Of a stretch of 64,000 nucleotides of DNA, positions 46,451 through 53,134 are shown in pieces (position 1 is the first letter of the stretch; the number at the start of each line of letters is the position of its first letter). The translations under genes and the position numbers were made by a program. Below the pieces are notes generated by a model that had not been told where the DNA came from, ran no database searches, and saw only the letters and a program-made list of their open reading frames with translations. Origin of the DNA: Planctomycetota bacterium (GTDB lineage: Bacteria; Planctomycetota; Phycisphaerae; Phycisphaerales; UBA1924); assembly GCA_018968885.1 (NCBI GenBank), contig JAGWZK010000002.1, positions 124,001 through 188,000 of the forward strand, given 5' to 3'.

Positions 46451-46487
46451 CCGCGATCGGTGCATTCCGGTCGCGGTTGTGTTTTTT
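46451..46487 (+). terminator. Rho-independent terminator of the aldolase gene
   Basis: CCGCGATCGG and CCGGTCGCGG pair across TGCATT with a single A-G mismatch and are followed by TTGTGTTTTTT. It lies 31 bp after the fbaB stop. Confidence 0.82.
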
Positions 46488-46514
46488 GCGATCATGCGCA
46501 ACGCGTCGCATGAG

Positions 46515-47780
46515 TCACTCCCCCGTCGCCTTGAATGACACCAGCGGTTTCAGAATGCGTGTGATGGTGACGAGGTCGCGCTGGGCTTCCATGACGATGC
46601 GCAGATCGCGATAGACGCTTGGGGCTTCGTCCCGCATGGCTCTGGATCGAGCTTCGTCGAACGTGACATCCTTCATTTGCTGGCGGACATCTGTCTCAGA
46701 GACGTGGTGCCGCGCATCAGAGCGGGAGCGGGTGCGCCCCGCGCCATGTGAACTTGATGCGAGCGATGCGGATTCGCCTTTGCCCACAACGTGCACGCTC
46801 ATGGTCCCAGCCGAGCCGGGGATGAGGCCGACAGACCCGGCGTGGGCGGGCGCTGCACCTTTGCGATGAATGACCAGGTCCGAGCCGTTGTGCCCCTCGA
46901 TGGCGATGAAATTGTGTGGCACATCAAGAGTGCCTTTCCACGAGATACGGCCACCAATGACCTTTTGCACTGCCTCTGCCCCGGCGGCGAGCATCTGCAT
47001 GCGATTGGCGGTGGCATAGCGCACGCACCAGGTTTGATCAGCCAGGTACCCCACTGCTGCTTCTGAATCGCGGCGGAGACCGGCGATCATGGACCGCACG
47101 CCTTCGGCCTTGGCGACTCGGTCGTAGTAACCAGCAACGGCTTGACCCATGAAGCGCGAGCCGCTGTGCACCATGAGCCAGAGCGTGCCAGATTCATCGC
47201 GTTGCAACTCCACAAAGTGATTGCCTCGACCGAGTGTGCCGAGCTGTCCGACGCCATCGCCTGTGGCAAGTTTGCGCAGATGGGGTTGCACGAGATCTTG
47301 AGGATCGGGCATGTCTGCCGCTTGCACGGCATCGCGTTTGTGCGAGCGGCGAGCCACATCGATGGACCGATTGAACTCCTTGAGTATCGCTTCGCGATCA
47401 GCGAGACTTGGTTCATCGGTATCGGCGATGGCGATGGCACTCATGCCGCAGCCGATATCGCCGCCAATGGCGGCGGGATAGACGATTTCGGCGGTGCCGA
47501 GAACGCAGCCGACACAGACATCTGCCGCGGGATGCACATCGGGCATGATGGCCATGCGCTGCAGATCTGGCAAAGATTGCAGACGGATCAGGGCCTGGGC
47601 GGTGTGCACATCCAGCGGGCTGGCGAGCCACATGGCGACGCGAGCGTCGGCCTCGAGGGCGTGCTGCATCTCGTTGCGGGATTGGCTGCTGCGCTGGGTT
47701 TTCAGGGCGCGCCGCTCCCGCCGCGGCAGGACAGGGTCTGCATCATGATCTTGATCTGGATTCCATTTCCACGAACTCAT
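46515..47780 (-). CDS. rtcB: RNA ligase RtcB (3'-phosphate/5'-OH ligase)
   Basis: RtcB joins RNA 2',3'-cyclic-phosphate or 3'-phosphate ends to 5'-OH ends through a GMP-His intermediate, and in bacteria serves RNA repair. The 421-aa protein has MPDVHPAADVCVG, GGDIGCGM (metal-binding Asp and Cys), GRGNHFVELQ, MVHSGSRFMG and SSHGAGRTRSR with the guanylylated His, so all key residues are present. Its ATG overlaps the stop of the upstream RbfA-like gene by 4 bp (ATGA), indicating translational coupling. No RtcA or PrfH gene is adjacent. Confidence 0.95.
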   Translation of the reverse strand: MSSWKWNPDQDHDADPVLPRRERRALKTQRSSQSRNEMQHALEADARVAMWLASPLDVHTAQALIRLQSLPDLQRMAIMPDVHPAADVCVGCVLGTAEIVYPAAIGGDIGCGMSAIAIADTDEPSLADREAILKEFNRSIDVARRSHKRDAVQAADMPDPQDLVQPHLRKLATGDGVGQLGTLGRGNHFVELQRDESGTLWLMVHSGSRFMGQAVAGYYDRVAKAEGVRSMIAGLRRDSEAAVGYLADQTWCVRYATANRMQMLAAGAEAVQKVIGGRISWKGTLDVPHNFIAIEGHNGSDLVIHRKGAAPAHAGSVGLIPGSAGTMSVHVVGKGESASLASSSHGAGRTRSRSDARHHVSETDVRQQMKDVTFDEARSRAMRDEAPSVYRDLRIVMEAQRDLVTITRILKPLVSFKATGE

Positions 47781-48250
47781 TGGTGTTCTCCAACTGGGCT
47801 ATCTGTCTGGCCTTGCGATTGGCGCTCGATTGCTGGCGCATCTGCTGCGAAGACGAGCTTCAAGGTGGGGACACGCTTGCGTGCGAGGACGGCACCGAGG
47901 CGGACACGCAGGAAAGGCGCGAAGGCCTGCAACCAGCGTTCGACACTGGATGGGTCGTCGGGGTGCTGAAGCGATGACACCCATGCGCGCACATGCGCAC
48001 CGCTGGCACTGACCTCGATGTGTGAGACACCGAGATCGCAGCCGATGCTGGAAGCGCGGCTGGCGAGTTCCTGGTCGATCACGCGGGCGGCTTGTTTGGC
48101 CAAGGCCTGATCGCGATAGTTGGTGCGCTCGGCACGTTCGCGGTTCTCCTTCTGCCGCTCTTTGAGCGACTCTTCGCGAGGATTGATTCCGTCACCTTCC
48201 TGTATCTGTGTGCATTGATCACACAGTTCATCATTTCGAAACGATTTCAT
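47777..48250 (-). CDS. RbfA-like ribosome-binding protein, coupled to rtcB
   Basis: The 157-aa protein has an RbfA-type KH domain at about residues 50-145: RVIDQELASRASSIG, LGVSHIEVSASGAHVRAWVSSL, WLQAFAPFLRVRLGAVLARKRVPTLKLVFAAD. This matches the order of RbfA strands and helices (IEVSxDxxxAxVYVS, AxxFIRxxLxxxLxxRxxPxLxFxxD). RbfA binds 16S rRNA in 30S maturation. The N-terminus is atypical, with CDQC (residues 10-13) and a Lys/Arg/Glu-rich helix. It may be a paralogue specialised for RtcB, or the cell's only RbfA. A GGGAAAGAAG lies just before ATG 48250. Confidence 0.75.
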   Translation of the reverse strand: MKSFRNDELCDQCTQIQEGDGINPREESLKERQKENRERAERTNYRDQALAKQAARVIDQELASRASSIGCDLGVSHIEVSASGAHVRAWVSSLQHPDDPSSVERWLQAFAPFLRVRLGAVLARKRVPTLKLVFAADAPAIERQSQGQTDSPVGEHQ

Positions 48251-48294
48251 ACTTCTTTCCCTTGACCGCTGAATCCGCCTATGGCGGCTACTAC

Positions 48295-48310
48295 TGCTGC
48301 GGTTGTGCCA
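48295..48310 (-). promoter_or_regulatory. Sigma-54-type (-24/-12) promoter candidate for the rbfA-like/rtcB operon
   Basis: Minus-strand TGGCACAACCGCAGCA has a perfect -24 element TGGCAC and the strict GG-N10-GC spacing of sigma-54 promoters; the TT before GC is replaced by CA. Transcription would begin near 48284, about 34 bases before ATG 48250. Bacterial rtc operons are classically driven by sigma-54 with the activator RtcR, which makes this site plausible. Confidence 0.5.
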
Positions 48311-48343
48311 GCACTCGATCCGGCATGAGCGCGGCGATCGCGC

Positions 48344-48363
48344 TGTGATCCGGGTGGATCACA
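48344..48363. promoter_or_regulatory. Perfect 20-bp palindrome upstream of the rtcB operon
   Basis: TGTGATCC-GGGT-GGATCACA has perfect 8-bp arms and lies about 33 bp upstream of the -24 box, centred near -70 from the predicted start. A second inverted repeat, AGCGCG-GCGAT-CGCGCT (48328-48344), abuts it. Either is a candidate activator or operator site. Confidence 0.55.
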
Positions 48364-48553
48364 CATTGAGATTGACAGGTTGGATCAGTACATCACACTC
48401 GGTTCACTGCGCGCATGGAGAGCGACGCTGCGAAACTCGCGTTGCGTGGACTGATGAGTGAGACTCCGCACGATGGCTCGGCCTGCGATGGAAACGCGAC
48501 ACGACATGGACGCGGAACATCACAGAGATGGAGGTGTGAAAAGGCCTGGATTT

Positions 48554-48601
48554 TCAGGGTTTCGCGGGCTTTTTCACCGTCGGGGCATGACTCAACGTCA
48601 T
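48554..48601 (-). CDS. Tiny ORF 2 (15 codons), coupled to ORF 1
   Basis: The ATG at 48601 overlaps the TAA of ORF 1 (TAATG) and encodes MTLSHAPTVKKPAKP. Its RNA would include GTGAAAAAGCC, which pairs with GGCCTTTTCAC downstream (48536-48577, one mismatch). It could be a separate leader peptide or the continuation of ORF 1 after a frameshift. Confidence 0.35.
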   Translation of the reverse strand: MTLSHAPTVKKPAKP

Positions 48602-48657
48602 TACGCCAGTGCGACGATCGTGACGGAGTTCTTGGTTTGACGGGTAACAACAGACAT
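48601..48657 (-). CDS. Tiny ORF 1 (18 codons) with its own promoter and Shine-Dalgarno
   Basis: ATG 48657 begins MSVVTRQTKNSVTIVALA. It has AAAGGAG (48669-48663) five bases upstream and a promoter TTGATT-N16-TAGTAT further up. Expression signals are therefore stronger than for most genes here, although the product is only 18 residues and unrecognised. It lies upstream of the RbfA-like/rtcB operon on the same strand, about 350 bp before ATG 48250, so it may be a leader peptide. Confidence 0.45.
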   Translation of the reverse strand: MSVVTRQTKNSVTIVALA

Positions 48658-48692
48658 GGGAACTCCTTTCTGCCCGAATCGGGCTGAGGAAG

Positions 48693-48720
48693 ATACTACC
48701 GGAGCCTTCGGCAGAATCAA
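48693..48720 (-). promoter_or_regulatory. Promoter TTGATT-N16-TAGTAT upstream of tiny ORF 1
   Basis: On the minus strand TTGATT (48720-48715) and TAGTAT (48698-48693) are 16 bp apart. The expected start is about 48686, roughly 30 bases before the ORF, with the Shine-Dalgarno in between. Confidence 0.5.
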
Positions 48721-48794
48721 GCCCTTTGTGTAGAAAAGTCGCGAAGAACGGTGCAAGCCGATGCGCATGGCCAATCGCAGTTATGCTGCGCGAT

Positions 48795-49634
48795 ATGCAT
48801 CCATTTCTGATGATCTTCGCGGCGACGATTCCGGCACTTCTGATCGGCACTGCGATCTTGCACCTGTTGCCACGGCTGGGTTCACCGGGGCGGGCGATGT
48901 CGGAGCGGCTGTGTCGCGCACCGGGGCTGGATGCGATGGTGACCTACTTCACCATGCTGCCATTGATCGCGGGGCCGATCGTCACAGCGCGGGTGAGCGA
49001 TGTGGAGTACGCCGGGTTGTTTGGATTTCTGGGCGCGTACATCGGGCAGCTGACGGCGATTGTGTTGTGGAGCTGGATACACGAGGCGGCGAATCGTGAG
49101 AAACTGCGTGGACCGCGAATTGTGGGTGTGCTGAATCAGAAGATCGGCCGCGTGCGCAATCATGTCGGGCTTTGGGTGATGAGTGTGGCAGTGCCGGTCT
49201 TCTGGATCGTGCGCGCGTGCGAAATTTTGACGTGGCCACTCATCAGTCGCATTTGCAACATGCCCAGATACAACGAAGGGGAATGGGTGAACTGCTCGCG
49301 GCAGAAGTTTGATGGGCTGGTCGGGCACGATCTGATCTGGTGCCTGTATTGCGACTGGATGACGGGTGTGTGGTCGCTGGGGACGGAGATGCTGCGGAAC
49401 ATCGAGAGCTTCTATTGCCCGATCCGCTTCTATCACGACAAGAAGTGCGAGAACTGCAAGATCGATTTCCCGGATGCGAATGTATGGGTGCCGGCGAATG
49501 GGACCATGAAGGATGTGACGGATCTGCTCGACGCGGCGTACGACGGCAAGAACAACACATGGATGGGTCACCCGGCACGGACGGCGACCGTGACGGTGAA
49601 TGGGAAGGAGATCAAGGTGATGCCGAAGGAGTGA
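48795..49634 (+). CDS. Membrane protein with C-terminal Cys cluster, unknown function
   Basis: The 279-aa protein (ATG 48795, MHPFLMIF; ATG 48783 also in frame) has three or four hydrophobic helices in its first 130 residues (LMIFAATIPALLIGTAILHLL; VTYFTMLPLIAGPIVTA; YIGQLTAIVLWSWI; VGLWVMSVAVPVFWIV). A cytoplasmic-looking region follows with CSRQKFDGLVGHDLIWCLYCDWMTG and CPIRFYHDKKCENCKIDF, a likely metal-binding site, then a short soluble tail. No family is recognised. It is convergent with rimO, with 22 bp between stops. Confidence 0.7.
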   Translation: MHPFLMIFAATIPALLIGTAILHLLPRLGSPGRAMSERLCRAPGLDAMVTYFTMLPLIAGPIVTARVSDVEYAGLFGFLGAYIGQLTAIVLWSWIHEAANREKLRGPRIVGVLNQKIGRVRNHVGLWVMSVAVPVFWIVRACEILTWPLISRICNMPRYNEGEWVNCSRQKFDGLVGHDLIWCLYCDWMTGVWSLGTEMLRNIESFYCPIRFYHDKKCENCKIDFPDANVWVPANGTMKDVTDLLDAAYDGKNNTWMGHPARTATVTVNGKEIKVMPKE

Positions 49635-49656
49635 TGTGTCACGGCTTCGACGGCAA

Positions 49657-51351
49657 TCAACTGCGCAGGACGCTGAGGCCGACGCGCTTTTCGACTTCAT
49701 TCACAGGCCGCGCAATCAGGTCATAGCCATCGTGACCGACGATGACGCAGGGGACCAACTCACCAGAGATGAGCTTGTTCTTACTCTGCACGTAGGTGAC
49801 GCTGTCGATCTGCGGGGCCTGGAAGGTGGTGCGTCCAGCGTACAACTTGCCCCCGCCGGTGACGCCGGTGGTGGCGGTGCTGCTCATGCGCAGCGGCTGA
49901 TCGATGAGCACATTCAGACGCAGGCCAGTGCCTGAGGGTTTGGATTCATTGAAGGAACTGGCGCGATCCTTCTGGCGGGCAAAGGCGATCTTCTGCTGGA
50001 GTTCCATCACCTCGCCGCGGCGGCGGGCCTTGATGTCTGCGGGAACCGCGAGCTTGGGATCCTCTTCCATCGTGCCGGCGACGGTGCCCGCCTCATGCGA
50101 ATACTCGAAGACACCGACTGCCTCAAACTTCATCTCATCCACGAACTTGAGGAGCTCCTGGTGATCCGCCTCGGTCTCGCCGGGGAAGCCGGAGATAAAT
50201 GTGGTGCGCACGGCAAAGCCGGGAATCCTGTCGCGCAGGCGATGCAGGACATCCGCTTGCTTCTGGCTGGTGACGTGCCTCTTCATCAGCGCCAGCACGC
50301 GATCGGAAGCGTGCTGCAAAGGAATGTCGAGATACGGCAGCAAGCGGCCGCGCTTGACCAATCCGGCGAAGGCCTCGATGATCGGCTCAGAGAAGTTTGA
50401 CGGATACGCGTACATCAGGCGCAGCCACCCCTGGCTGCCCGCATCGTCCATCGCGTCAGAGATTCCTTGCAGCAAGGTGGGCAAACCGCCGTACTCGGAA
50501 AAGTCCGCAGCGCCAGTTGCAGACTTCACCTTCAACCCGGTGCCGATGTCATCGCCGTAGCTGGTGGTGTCCTGGCCGATGAGGAGAATCTCGAACGCGC
50601 CATCGTTGACGAGTTCGCGGGTCTCCTGCACGATGCGGTCGATGGGCTTGGAGCGCATCTTGCCGCGAATGCTGGGGATGGTGCAGAAGGCGCAGTTCTG
50701 GTTGCACCCCTCGCTGATGCGTAGATACGCGTAGTGCCGCGGCGTGAGGCGAAGGCGGGCCGAATCATCCTCGAAATACCCGATGCCCTTACCGTCCTTG
50801 CCGTTGACGGTGAGGCCGGTGGTTTCGACGCCGCGCTGCTTGGCCGCGACCAGCGCGTTGGCCGCGATCCAGTACTTGGGACCATCGGCGGCATCGACCT
50901 TTTCGCGGGTGGGCGTCTGGCCGGTGACAGCCTCGACGATCTTGTCACGGTCAAAGACGCCGATCATGGCATCGATGCCGGGGGCCCATTCGAGCATGGC
51001 AGCGCGATGGCGCTGCACGAGGCAGCCGGCGACCACGACGCGCTTCACCTCGCCGCGCTCCTTGGCCTCGATGGCTTCCTTGATGACGCCGAGGGATTCA
51101 TCCTTGCTGGCTTCGAGGAAGCCGCAGGTGTTGACCACGACGGCATCCGCGCCGCCGAATGACTCACCGTCAAAGGAGATCGGAGCCAGGCCGCTCTCCG
51201 CGAGCAGGCCGAGCATTTTCTCGCTGTCCACGAGGTTCTTGGGGCAGCCCAAACTGACCAGCGAAACGGACTCGATGGAGGGAGCAGCCGACTCGCGCTG
51301 ACGCGACGGCTTGGGCTTGGAGGACTTGGTGGCGGAACCTTTGGCTTTCAC
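49657..51351 (-). CDS. rimO: Ribosomal protein uS12 methylthiotransferase RimO
   Basis: RimO is a radical-SAM enzyme that adds a methylthio group to an Asp of ribosomal protein S12. The 564-aa protein has the N-terminal [4Fe-4S] Cys set (SLGCPKN, NTCGF, AGCLVQ), the radical-SAM CNQNCAFCTIP, GQDTTSYG, YLDIPLQHAS and RTTFISGFPGET, and a C-terminal TRAM domain (VIVGHDGYDLIAR). Two insertions make it longer than the usual ~440 aa: one at about residues 155-205 before the radical-SAM core, and one in TRAM (SSTATTGVTGGGKLYAG). GTG 51351 follows TATGAT by five bases, so it may also be read from a leaderless message. The MshEN gene ends 24 bp upstream. Confidence 0.93.
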   Translation of the reverse strand: MKAKGSATKSSKPKPSRQRESAAPSIESVSLVSLGCPKNLVDSEKMLGLLAESGLAPISFDGESFGGADAVVVNTCGFLEASKDESLGVIKEAIEAKERGEVKRVVVAGCLVQRHRAAMLEWAPGIDAMIGVFDRDKIVEAVTGQTPTREKVDAADGPKYWIAANALVAAKQRGVETTGLTVNGKDGKGIGYFEDDSARLRLTPRHYAYLRISEGCNQNCAFCTIPSIRGKMRSKPIDRIVQETRELVNDGAFEILLIGQDTTSYGDDIGTGLKVKSATGAADFSEYGGLPTLLQGISDAMDDAGSQGWLRLMYAYPSNFSEPIIEAFAGLVKRGRLLPYLDIPLQHASDRVLALMKRHVTSQKQADVLHRLRDRIPGFAVRTTFISGFPGETEADHQELLKFVDEMKFEAVGVFEYSHEAGTVAGTMEEDPKLAVPADIKARRRGEVMELQQKIAFARQKDRASSFNESKPSGTGLRLNVLIDQPLRMSSTATTGVTGGGKLYAGRTTFQAPQIDSVTYVQSKNKLISGELVPCVIVGHDGYDLIARPVNEVEKRVGLSVLRS

Positions 51352-51375
51352 CCCGGATCATAGTGCGATCAGCGG

Positions 51376-51846
51376 TTACGAAGCCCGGCGGCCCATCACC
51401 TCAGCAACGGCGGTGAAGTCCCCATAACGCGCGACCATGACCTCTTCCAACTCGCGTTCGCCAGCCAGCACGATGAAACAGCGATCGGAGACGCTCCAGT
51501 TCAGGAAGCGCAGGGCGCGGCCGATGTTGTCCTGGGTAGTGGCGACCATCAGTTCATCGCCATCGTGACGGATCGGCAGCACGCCGAACTGCCACGCCTG
51601 GCGACGCGAGATGCGTGATATCGCAACGGGATCAATCAGTTCCTTACGCGGGTCGATGACGCGAGTAAGGGTTCGATATTGCTCGGCCCAGGCGGATTCA
51701 ACCACCAAAGGGGAGACGCCGAACATGCGCTCAGCAAGCCAGCCGAAAGGGCGGTGACTGACCGCCTGTTCCGCGACAATCACATCACGCTGATCTGCAG
51801 TGATCACACCCTGACGAACCAACACATCACCCAAGCGCATTGTCAT
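51376..51846 (-). CDS. Stand-alone MshEN (GspE N-terminal) domain protein
   Basis: The 156-aa protein (ATG 51846, MTMRLGDVLVRQGVITADQRD) consists of one MshEN/T2SSE-N domain: RLGDVLVRQGVIT, WAEQYRTLTRVIDP, ISRRQAWQFGVLPI and the common LMVATTQDN. It has no ATPase part. In PilB/GspE this domain binds cyclic di-GMP or mediates contacts in the motor. As a separate protein it could regulate the pilus or secretion motor. It lies upstream of rimO on the same strand. The 293-bp gap before it (to 52139) holds no recognised gene. Confidence 0.82.
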   Translation of the reverse strand: MTMRLGDVLVRQGVITADQRDVIVAEQAVSHRPFGWLAERMFGVSPLVVESAWAEQYRTLTRVIDPRKELIDPVAISRISRRQAWQFGVLPIRHDGDELMVATTQDNIGRALRFLNWSVSDRCFIVLAGERELEEVMVARYGDFTAVAEVMGRRAS

Positions 51847-52139
51847 ACACGCATCCCCATGCGTCGCGGCGTGAGCATCCAACCCACGCTCGCGACGCGA
51901 TTGAGATCGGCGAGCAAGTGCCGGGGCTGTGCGTTGGTGCACATTGCGTGCCAGATTCAGCGGCGGGGAATCCTCTGATAGCGATGACACCTGTGATCAC
52001 GCGTGGCGCAATCACGCCGCGATGCACGCAGAAATTCTGACTGGTTCAGTTGGCACTTGAAGAATCGAAATGGTGGAAGGCGCCAATCGCCCCACTTCTC
52101 GGAACTTGGAGTCAAAATCAAGAGCGTTACAGGACCACT

Positions 52140-52511
52140 TCACGCCGCGGGTTCAATCGTGACCGTCAGGTTCTTGGACTGAAACTGCTCCTGATACAAC
52201 TCAGCGCGTTCTTTATGGGTCACAAGCACCTGCGCCACGCCCTGCTTCTGAGCAAGTTCCGTGATATCAAACGCGGCGGTCTGATTCAGCGGCGTCAACT
52301 CCATCAGCGTCTGCATGACAAAGACATCTGTGTTGATGTCATCATCGTGCAGCAAGACGCGATATGGAGGAAGTGACTCAACCCTGGGCTTGCGAGGGAG
52401 AGGCTTGGCCTCCATCGTTGCGCCTATCCCCAAGTCAGTTTCCGGACCCTGCGGCACACCAGAACCACCTGCGGTCGAATTCGTCGGGGTGGGAAGGTCG
52501 GGCGTTTCCAT
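52140..52511 (-). CDS. clpS: ATP-dependent Clp protease adaptor ClpS
   Basis: ClpS delivers N-degron substrates to ClpA/ClpC-ClpP. The 123-aa protein (ATG 52511) has a ~48-residue Pro/Gly/Thr-rich N-terminal extension, then the core: YRVLLHDDDINTDVFVMQTLMEL (substrate-pocket Asp residues present), VTHKERAELYQEQFQSKNLTVTIEP. The loop after the first helix, LTPLNQTAAFDIT, is typical. The longer open frame to 52772 is antisense to the next gene and is not chosen. Tandem clpP genes lie 6 kb away. Confidence 0.88.
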   Translation of the reverse strand: METPDLPTPTNSTAGGSGVPQGPETDLGIGATMEAKPLPRKPRVESLPPYRVLLHDDDINTDVFVMQTLMELTPLNQTAAFDITELAQKQGVAQVLVTHKERAELYQEQFQSKNLTVTIEPAA

Positions 52512-52624
52512 GCATGGATTGTTCGCAGCCACAACCTCCGGGGCCAGCGGCACTTGCGGGTGATTTTCCAGAGTTGCACGCCCGAGAATCCGCACTGGGC
52601 CGGGGGGAGGGGTACGCTGGATTC

Positions 52625-53131
52625 GTGCCGACACCGGACCCCAGTGACTCTCATTCTTTTCCGCATCTGGCAAAGGCCAAAGCAGAGTCCGAGCTGGACC
52701 CTCGGGGGCTGCTGTTTGTCGTGGTTGGTGCTCACTTGCGAGCCGAGTGGCACCACCGGCCGATGGCGGCAAGGTTGATCGGGCAGATTCATGAGCGTTT
52801 GGGGGCGAGGTTTGGGCCTGATGCCGCGAAATGGCCGATTCGGCCGATCACCTGTACGGACGTGTGGTACTTGAATCAGGATGCACTGCGCACCCGCCCC
52901 ACCATTTCCATCGGCGGACCGGACTCCAATGCGCTGGGGGCATATCTGGCGGACAAATTGCCCAGCGCGTTTGCAATCAAAGACAGGGTTCTGGTGCAAC
53001 TGGATCCGCAGTGGACATCGCTGGTTGCGTCGTGCTGGGGAGTGACCCCCGCAGAGACCGCCGCGAGTGTGGATGCCTTTTGCGATCGATATCTGACAAC
53101 GTTTCTGAAGCAGGCGATTGAGGCAGCGTGA
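52625..53131 (+). CDS. Conserved-looking protein of unknown function
   Basis: The 168-aa protein starts at GTG 52625 (MPTPDPSDSHSF), after GGAGGGG about 14 bases upstream. It reads as an alpha/beta protein (GLLFVVVGAHLRAEWHHRPMAARLIGQI; PIRPITCTDVWYLNQDALRTRPTISIGGPDSNALGAYL; VLVQLDPQWTSLVASCWGV). The ISIGGPDSNALG stretch resembles a nucleotide-loop or adhesion turn, but I do not recognise the family. It converges with mnmE, with 3 bp between stops. Confidence 0.65.
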   Translation: MPTPDPSDSHSFPHLAKAKAESELDPRGLLFVVVGAHLRAEWHHRPMAARLIGQIHERLGARFGPDAAKWPIRPITCTDVWYLNQDALRTRPTISIGGPDSNALGAYLADKLPSAFAIKDRVLVQLDPQWTSLVASCWGVTPAETAASVDAFCDRYLTTFLKQAIEAA

Positions 53132-53134
53132 TGT

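Noticed and set aside
47777-48250. PrfH (release-factor homologue) as the RtcB partner
   Set aside because: No GGQ motif; the sequence follows the RbfA KH pattern instead.
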